NCBI GenBank assembly: GCA_036937835.1
Contig: CM072875.1
Location: forward strand, 20,154,501 to 20,218,500
Direction: 5' to 3'
Source of the DNA: Pampus argenteus
Lineage: Eukaryota > Chordata > Actinopteri > Scombriformes > Stromateidae
DNA: 64,000 bases
A program made the position numbers and the translations under genes. Each line of letters begins with the position of its first letter. Within the stretch, counting starts at the first letter, position 1. Positions 57,301 through 64,000 of the stretch are shown here, piece by piece. Under the pieces are notes generated by a model. That model did no database searches and was not told the origin of the DNA. It worked only from the letters and a program-made list of their open reading frames with translations.

Positions 57301-60300
57301 CTGTATAAACAGAGCAACAGTCAGTGATCACATAGATGAAGTGATGGAGCCTTTAAGAAGGTTAAAGATACAGACTGAAGACTTAAAAACATGCAGTTGT
57401 TATTTTATTTTTTTAATTTGTTTTGCTTCATTGAGATAATTAAGAATATTTGACCTGATTTTGAGATATTGAAAATAGGAATAGGAAATAGGAATCAATA
57501 AATCTTTCTGACACATTGATGAATACTGATTAGAGATAATTGGGTTATTTTAAGATTCACATCATGAGATATTAAAAAGGCTCAACATGTTCAGAGAATT
57601 TAGGAGCCATATTCAGACTACATTACATTACATGACTTATTTTCTTAAACATGCCTCATCTGCTGAAGCTGATTTCCTTCATTTCCCAGAATGCCTTTCA
57701 CCAACCACCAGAGAACAACACCTGAACTCTGAGTGTTGGTTTATAAATATATATATATATTATTATATATAAGAAATCAACATTAATAGTGATGAAGGGC
57801 ACATATAAAAACAAATATACTGTACTATGTACTACTGAACTACCGTACATACTATTACTGTACTACTGTACTGGCAGTCATGACAACAAGCACTTTCAGC
57901 CACAAAAAACATAATCTTATTTTAGTCGTGTGGTGAGGTCCCTCTGTGGTAAACAGCAGACTCTATCGCACATGTGCAACTGTGTGTGATTAATGAGAGC
58001 CTGCGTGTTCAGCACACCTTCCTTGGCTAAATAAAGATAAAAATGTGATTATCAGACACTTATAAGAGCTGCTAATGGCTTACCACGCTGTACTAATGCA
58101 GTGTAATTCATTATAGCTTTAAGAAAGGTCCTGTTGTGTTCTGCTCTATGCAAACACGAGTGTGTAGTTTCCCCCGAGTATCAGCGTTTACATCCTGCTT
58201 AGCAGAAAATATGCATAGAGAGATGTAGAGTGTGTGTGGCACTTATGACATGTTGAGCTCTTAATGTTGCTGACGTGAAGAAAAGTTCCCGTCAATCTAA
58301 ATAAATTTAAATTTAGCAGATGTAAGAGATGTTCTTTAACTCAGTGGATGCAAGATTACAAAAAACGTTGGTTTGTCAATTTTTGACACAACAATGTGTG
58401 TAAAACACAAATTCCTGAACTTTTTAGAACCAATTATAGTATTTATTTTTTTACCTTCTCAGATCCTCTCAGATGCATCAATATTTGTTTAAGCTCTATT
58501 TAGCTCAGTCAGTCCTGGAATACATTTAATAAAGTCAATGTCACAGACAGTAGTGTTGTGTTACTATGACAACCAGCCACTGAGAGCTGTTATGTCACCA
58601 ACTTTAGCTATACGGTATAACATAGCTTATCTAACAGGGTTTTAATATGATGATTCTACTGCTTGTTGCTCATTTCTGTTTGAACAGGATATATTCAAGC
58701 TAATATTTATGTGGTGAAATGTTATTAAATAATAGATCGATTCTCACAGCATCTTGTGGCCTTTCTTTAAGACACCAGGCTGCCATGGCACCCAGACTGA
58801 GAACCACTCGTCTACAAAAAGTCTTTTCAGTGCCTGAACTGAACTTCTTAAGTAAAAAAAACACATCTGTGTCGTATCTCTAAGCAACAGATAAGTCTAA
58901 TGAACAACACAACACAACTTAACTTTGTTGTGAAACCACAGATGATTAAGGAACAACTCAACTACCTATGAAAGATATAATATAAGCATTTTTAGCACCT
59001 ACTATCGGTTTGTTTTTGCTAATATAATGCTGCAACGTATTGGAAAAATGCTCCTAATAAGTTATATGTTATAACTACATTCATCAGCTTGAATATCACA
59101 ATCACAAGAAGAAAATGAAAATGAAAAGACAAATACGATGCGTGTGAGAATATGAACGTAAACAGAGGGAATGATGGAGCGATGGAGGGACTCAGAAACA
59201 GCAAATGAGCAACCGAGTGCGTCTGGCAGAGAGCTCACTTCTCAGAAAACTGTTTGTATTACAATCCAAAGATAATAACAGACTTAATGTTTCCAATCAG
59301 TGTTCAAATATGAACCTTATTCACATTCTAGCGTTCATGTTATTTACTGCACTTTTCTGTTCCTCGGAGTGAAGACAATACAAAACGTTTGGCAGCACAA
59401 CACACTCGTCGACTGCCAAGCGGGACAGAAATAGCATCAATGACAAAAGGACATGTTGAACTTGTGTTGTGGTAACAGATCAGAGCTTTAGACTGATGAC
59501 AACAGTTTTCTTTTGCATCGACGCTGCTGCTGCTGACAGTTGATATTTCATGCAAATGTTCACCATCTTCATATTTTTTTTGTCCAGTTTCATGCAAAGT
59601 ACTTCCAAGTATTCACAGCCATTAATCAGGATTTAATAAAAAAAGGCCAATAACAGCCCAATAAATCACTCTAATGCCAGTTCATGTCCATTAATTATAG
59701 GGAGTGTATTTGCATTGAGGCCAACTTTAGCAGGTAAGTGAGTGTGAGAGGACAAGGAGTGAGATATAGAGAGTGTGGTATGTGCTGAGGAGCTGTATGT
59801 TTGTTTGGGAACAGAATAACGATATTGATCAAAGAGAATATTTTTGTACATTCTTAAAATATCAAGATTGCTGCCACAAGGTTCATATTTTTAGTATGAA
59901 TCTGCATTTTTGTTGTTTCCCTGTCGAGCATAGTAACAAAAAGAGGGAAAATGGTATTAAATAGACATTAACGTTGAAATATTTCAACTTGATTTGACAA
60001 ATCTGGATGACTGATGTATGGATTACATACATTGAAAGTGCATTAGAAATTGATCTCTTAATGGTATCTTACAGCAAGATATTTTAGATATTTCATATGT
60101 TAGTTGATATAAGAGCAGATATAAAATCATGTTAAAAACCAGTATAAGTAGATGAACATGTATATTATGGAGCCTGGCATGCCAATGCTGCAAATTTAGA
60201 ACCAAAACCCTGTAATTGCCTGTAAAGTAATTATGATGGTAGTAAAGGAGGAAATCAGATGATGTTATTATGACAGAGGAAGTAGGTTAGGGTGGATGGA

Positions 60301-61638
60301 GGAGTCAGCAAAACCGCAGCAGTGATCGTCCCCTACTGTAACCATGACGACGAAAGTCCCCTTAACCTTAACAAAGTAGTCATTTTAATCCAAACAACAA
60401 CGTTAACCTTAACAATGTCATTCTGATATTTTTTTGTTACTGTGATTTGTGACAGTTTTGGACGGCACGGATACATTTTGTCATCTTGCTGATCAGAAAA
60501 CCTTTTTATAATATGCAGGACATGTTGACATTATGACACAGACAGAAACCTCCAGGATTGATTTAAAAAAAAGCTGTTTGTTCCACTAGTTTCTGTAACA
60601 GAGGTGCAGAGGGGTCAGTCTTCAGCTCTCTGTCCCCAACATCCTTTTACAGCCTAGTGTCCAGCTCCAAAAGGGTTGACTACATTCACAATAGCATTCT
60701 ACAAACCTGTGCAGATAACACACTCACAGCTTAGTGTGCACACACACACACACTTCTAATGGCTATAGGATGATGGAGGAGGGGCAGCATTCCTATAAAG
60801 ACACAGTCATATCTCAGTAATTACATGAGACACTGACAGTGATCCATTAGCCTGCTGCGGTGGGCTGAGAGCAGCAACAGCTACATGCTGGCTAACACGG
60901 TGCTTCTGGGGCACACAAAGCTACAGAGTGCTGTGGTTATTATGTAGGAAAACACATATGCTGTTATTATGCACAAAAGAACATGTATTTAAAGGGACAC
61001 ATACATAAATCTTGTGCTGCTGGACACTGGACACTATCATTTACATCTCAATCCACTGCTGTTATTCCTACTGGGTTTTTTTATTATTATTTTTATCATA
61101 TCTGCTACTTGTCAGGTGATGGACTTCATAATACAGTTTATCCTTTTCCCATTCATATTTCATATTTCTGACTTGATGTCGAGGTATCTAGGAGCTGTAT
61201 CTCCCTCCATGCTACACACTGCTACACACATGGGCAATGTATTTACAAATATTAAAATATTTCAAATTATGATAGAATAAAACAATCCGCTGGAACAAAG
61301 TATATAAAAGTAGTGCTGAAGACGTAATCGAAAAAGAAAAAAAAACTATATATATTATTTTACAATGCATACTGAGCATCTTTGGTACAAAAAGTTCTTT
61401 CAGGATGAAAAATTTCCATTTTGTCAGCCATATCTCAGAAAATATGCACACATGGAAACTAAAGACCAGTATGTACAGTACAGATATGATATACACATAA
61501 ATACGGATGAAATAATGATGTGCATTAGTTGTGTATAGGAACAAATGTATATCACAGTAACACAACCCCTCTCAGCTTTTTCAAGAGCTCTAAACCATAT
61601 TTGTCACCCCCCCTTATTCCACACACACACACGCAGAG

Positions 61639-61676
<38 letters not shown>

Positions 61677-61799
61677 TTTCTGAAAAGATATTTCAACACA
61701 ACATGAGGTCATGGCACTGCCGATACGATCTCACAGATGGCACTGATCCAGATTGCCTTCTCTGGTTCACACTCTGGGACCCAGACCAAGCTTTTGTGC

Positions 61800-61843
<44 letters not shown>

Positions 61844-63912
61844 TCTTAAAGTCACACACATACAGTTGAGCCTGGCTCTGCAGTGGCTTTGCCAGTTACA
61901 CCTCCCAAAGGACTGAATGATGAGGTTCTGAATTGGGGAGTGAAATGGACGACGCTGGCCAAAAACGCCTTGTTTGAAGACACGAGTTGTGATAATTACT
62001 GTTATTACCAAGGAGGTGATTTGAAAATGTGCCCATCGTCCAGCTGCAGTGGTAAATGAAAGTGTGAGTACACTCGTGCTCATCTCAGCTACTGTATTGT
62101 GAGCACAGTATCTTTTTAGATTGCTTAAAATAACATAATATACATTGTGAGTATTCTTGTGAAATCACAAATACATTGGAGAGCTCTATGTCACACAGCT
62201 ACAAGCCAACTCCAACCATACCACTGATCATATATGCATATGTTTTTGACTATGAAAACCTTCAGCATACATGTGTTAGATTACTTTGACTTTGAAAAAC
62301 TAGAGGTCCTAGGATTGATCCCTGGGTGACTCCAAAAGAAAGCATTTTTATAGTTTAACAATTACCTGAACCATAATATTTCAATATTTTTCAAACTATA
62401 ACGTTTCTTTAAAATGGTGTCATAGTAATAGTGTGTAACACAATTAATAAATATACAAAAACAAACCTGATTACTTTATTTTAATCAGTGGTTTTAGTTA
62501 TAGTATGGAAAGGTTGTCCGAAGGCCAGTGAAGTAAAGTGTTTCTACTCCATATTATTACTATGTGCATATAGTTATCTATTAATAAGCTCTGTTGAATC
62601 ATTCTAACTTTGATAACTGAGTAGAAAATAAACATTCATATTTACTTAGTTACTTATCAGCATGGATTAGGTTTTAACATGTCTCTGACCTGTTGAATGG
62701 GCTGAACATATGTTCTGTCGTAGAGTGATCATTGCACAAAACTCAGACAAGTTCAGAACAAGTTCAGCACTTTTCATCAACATTTCCCATCACAGAACAA
62801 ATCAAGTGATTTCCAAGACTGTTGCGAAAACCTGTTTCCATCAAATTGTCCCTTATCTGAATATCCGTGGCATTAGATGCTGAGTCATATCTGAGTAAGA
62901 GGCAGCTGAAAATCATACCTTTCCTGCCTGTCAGTAGGATTTCAGCTCCATTACTCACTAGACCCGCTGAGCTACGTGTACAAGGTTTCCATCCAAAAGC
63001 AGCAATATTACCGTGAGACTGTATTTATCAGATCAAATCCATTTATGCAACAGCTTCAGCAAATCAGGTTCACTGCTAAGTTCTTCACCACACAACAAAA
63101 AACAAACAAATACATCATAAACAAGAGTAAATATGTAACGCTTGTACTTTTCCACCCTATTCATGTTTACTAAAAGGAAGTTATGACACTTTCCTTTTGC
63201 ATGCGATCAATGGAATTGCCTTCATTTCCCTTTTCGTTTAAAATTATATTTTATTATGTGTCTTCTTCCCATTTGAAGATATTTTTATTGAGCTTGGAGA
63301 CCCCAGGATGAGTGAAGTGGTTAAATAATGGTGAAAATATGTGTGAAATTTATGGCTATTGGCAAAAGTCAGACGGTATCAAATAAGCCTTTAAGAGCTT
63401 CCAGCTGCTACCATAACAAATCATCAACAGATAAAAACTAAGTAATATATCAAACAGAGTTTATTCTAAGATAATAATTCAGTTATATACCATAAAATAG
63501 GTGTGAACCTGAAATACATTGATTATATAATGGTAATATTTATGCTTCTAACCTGTAAAATGTGTGAAAATGTTCTCAATAATTAACAGATAACAATAAA
63601 TAACTCAATAATGGAATATACAATAGTTTTATTACTTTATATTTTTTATTATTTGGCTTATAATGTTACCTTCTAAATGTATCCAGGTCAGGTTTTTCAG
63701 TTTGCCTCCTTTATTTTTTTTAGAGACAGCTGTTTGAAATTTCCCCTTTCATTAACTCTCTTGGCACAGTCATCATTGATTTAGCTTAAACCTTCGCTTG
63801 GCACTGAGAGGAGCCTTAAGTGCAAGTGCCAAAATCAGACACTTTTAGAAACCCTGATACCTCATCAAGCAATACGAAGAGCTGCTTGTCAAGAAAGAAA
63901 CACTCCCACGTC

Positions 63913-63943
<31 letters not shown>

Positions 63944-64000
63944 CGGGAGGTCTTGTTTTAAATTACATTAGTAGACAAAATACTCTCATACAGCACGTAC
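57301..64000. other. Region upstream of nrp1: no gene recognised
   Basis: AT-rich sequence with CA and GT microsatellites. Open frames are short or derive from the CA tracts. Distal nrp1 regulatory elements may lie here but none can be recognised by eye. Confidence 0.5.
61621..61839. repeat. Two (CA)n microsatellites upstream of nrp1
   Basis: CA tracts at 61621-61671 (interrupted) and 61802-61839. They produce spurious His-Thr-rich open frames. A (GT)n tract also lies at 63917-63943. Confidence 0.95.

Noticed and set aside
61529..61849. 106-codon plus-strand ORF rich in His-Thr
   Set aside because: It is made largely by two (CA)n microsatellites. The same cause explains the His-Thr or Cys-Val frames near 9600-9990, 23054-23308, 34741-34979, 37715-38183, 44577-44966 and 48842-49294.
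62940..62980. Minus-strand tRNA-like box A (GTAGCTCAGCGGGT)
   Set aside because: No matching box B or cloverleaf follows within the expected distance, so it is not called as a tRNA or SINE head.
63798..63832. Hairpin with 8-base stem TTGGCACT/AGTGCCAA
   Set aside because: A short stem with a 19-base loop is expected often by chance in 64 kb. It has no precursor-like extension for a microRNA.

Overview
This window looks like teleost fish nuclear DNA. It is AT-rich, is studded with (CA)n and (GT)n microsatellites, carries interspersed repeats typical of spiny-rayed fishes, and holds one large intron-rich vertebrate gene. The organism call is an inference from repeats and gene structure.

The one gene I can name is a complete neuropilin-1 (nrp1) on the minus strand. 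I reconstructed 18 coding exons from 56542 down to the stop codon at 10326. Every junction is GT-AG, every codon phase matches its neighbour, and the total is 2880 bases including the stop, or 959 residues (951 from the second in-frame ATG). Reading 5' to 3' on the minus strand, the layout is: CpG-rich promoter and leader (about 57300-56543); signal peptide (exon 1); CUB a1 (exons 2-3); CUB a2 (exons 4-5); coagulation factor V/VIII domain b1 (exons 6-8); b2 (exons 9-11); a threonine-rich linker (exons 12-13); MAM domain c (exons 14-16); a juxtamembrane linker (exon 17); and transmembrane helix plus cytoplasmic tail ending SEA (exon 18). A roughly 2.7 kb 3' UTR probably runs to about 7655. Teleosts often keep two copies (nrp1a, nrp1b), and I cannot tell which this is.

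The product is expected to be a cell-surface co-receptor for class 3 semaphorins (a1, a2, b1) and VEGF (b1). The tail offers a C-terminal PDZ ligand. The b1 pocket residues that bind C-terminal arginine ligands all appear conserved.

The most interesting observations concern RNA processing. Read-through of intron 11 or intron 12 would append a few codons and then stop. AATAAA signals follow at once in intron 11 and about 245 bases later in intron 12, so both could produce secreted receptors like the soluble neuropilins known in mammals. Exon 13 (39 bases) has a tandem CAGCAG acceptor, exon 17 (54 bases) is an in-frame cassette, and a perfect (CT)25 tract lies just downstream of the exon 2 donor.

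The flanks (1-7654 and about 57300-64000) hold repeats and no gene I can name. Two exon-like plus-strand segments near the left edge (743-801 and 1501-1616) may belong to an unrecognised neighbour. Two other coding-like segments lie inside introns (38817-39053 minus; 18247-18513 plus) and remain unexplained.
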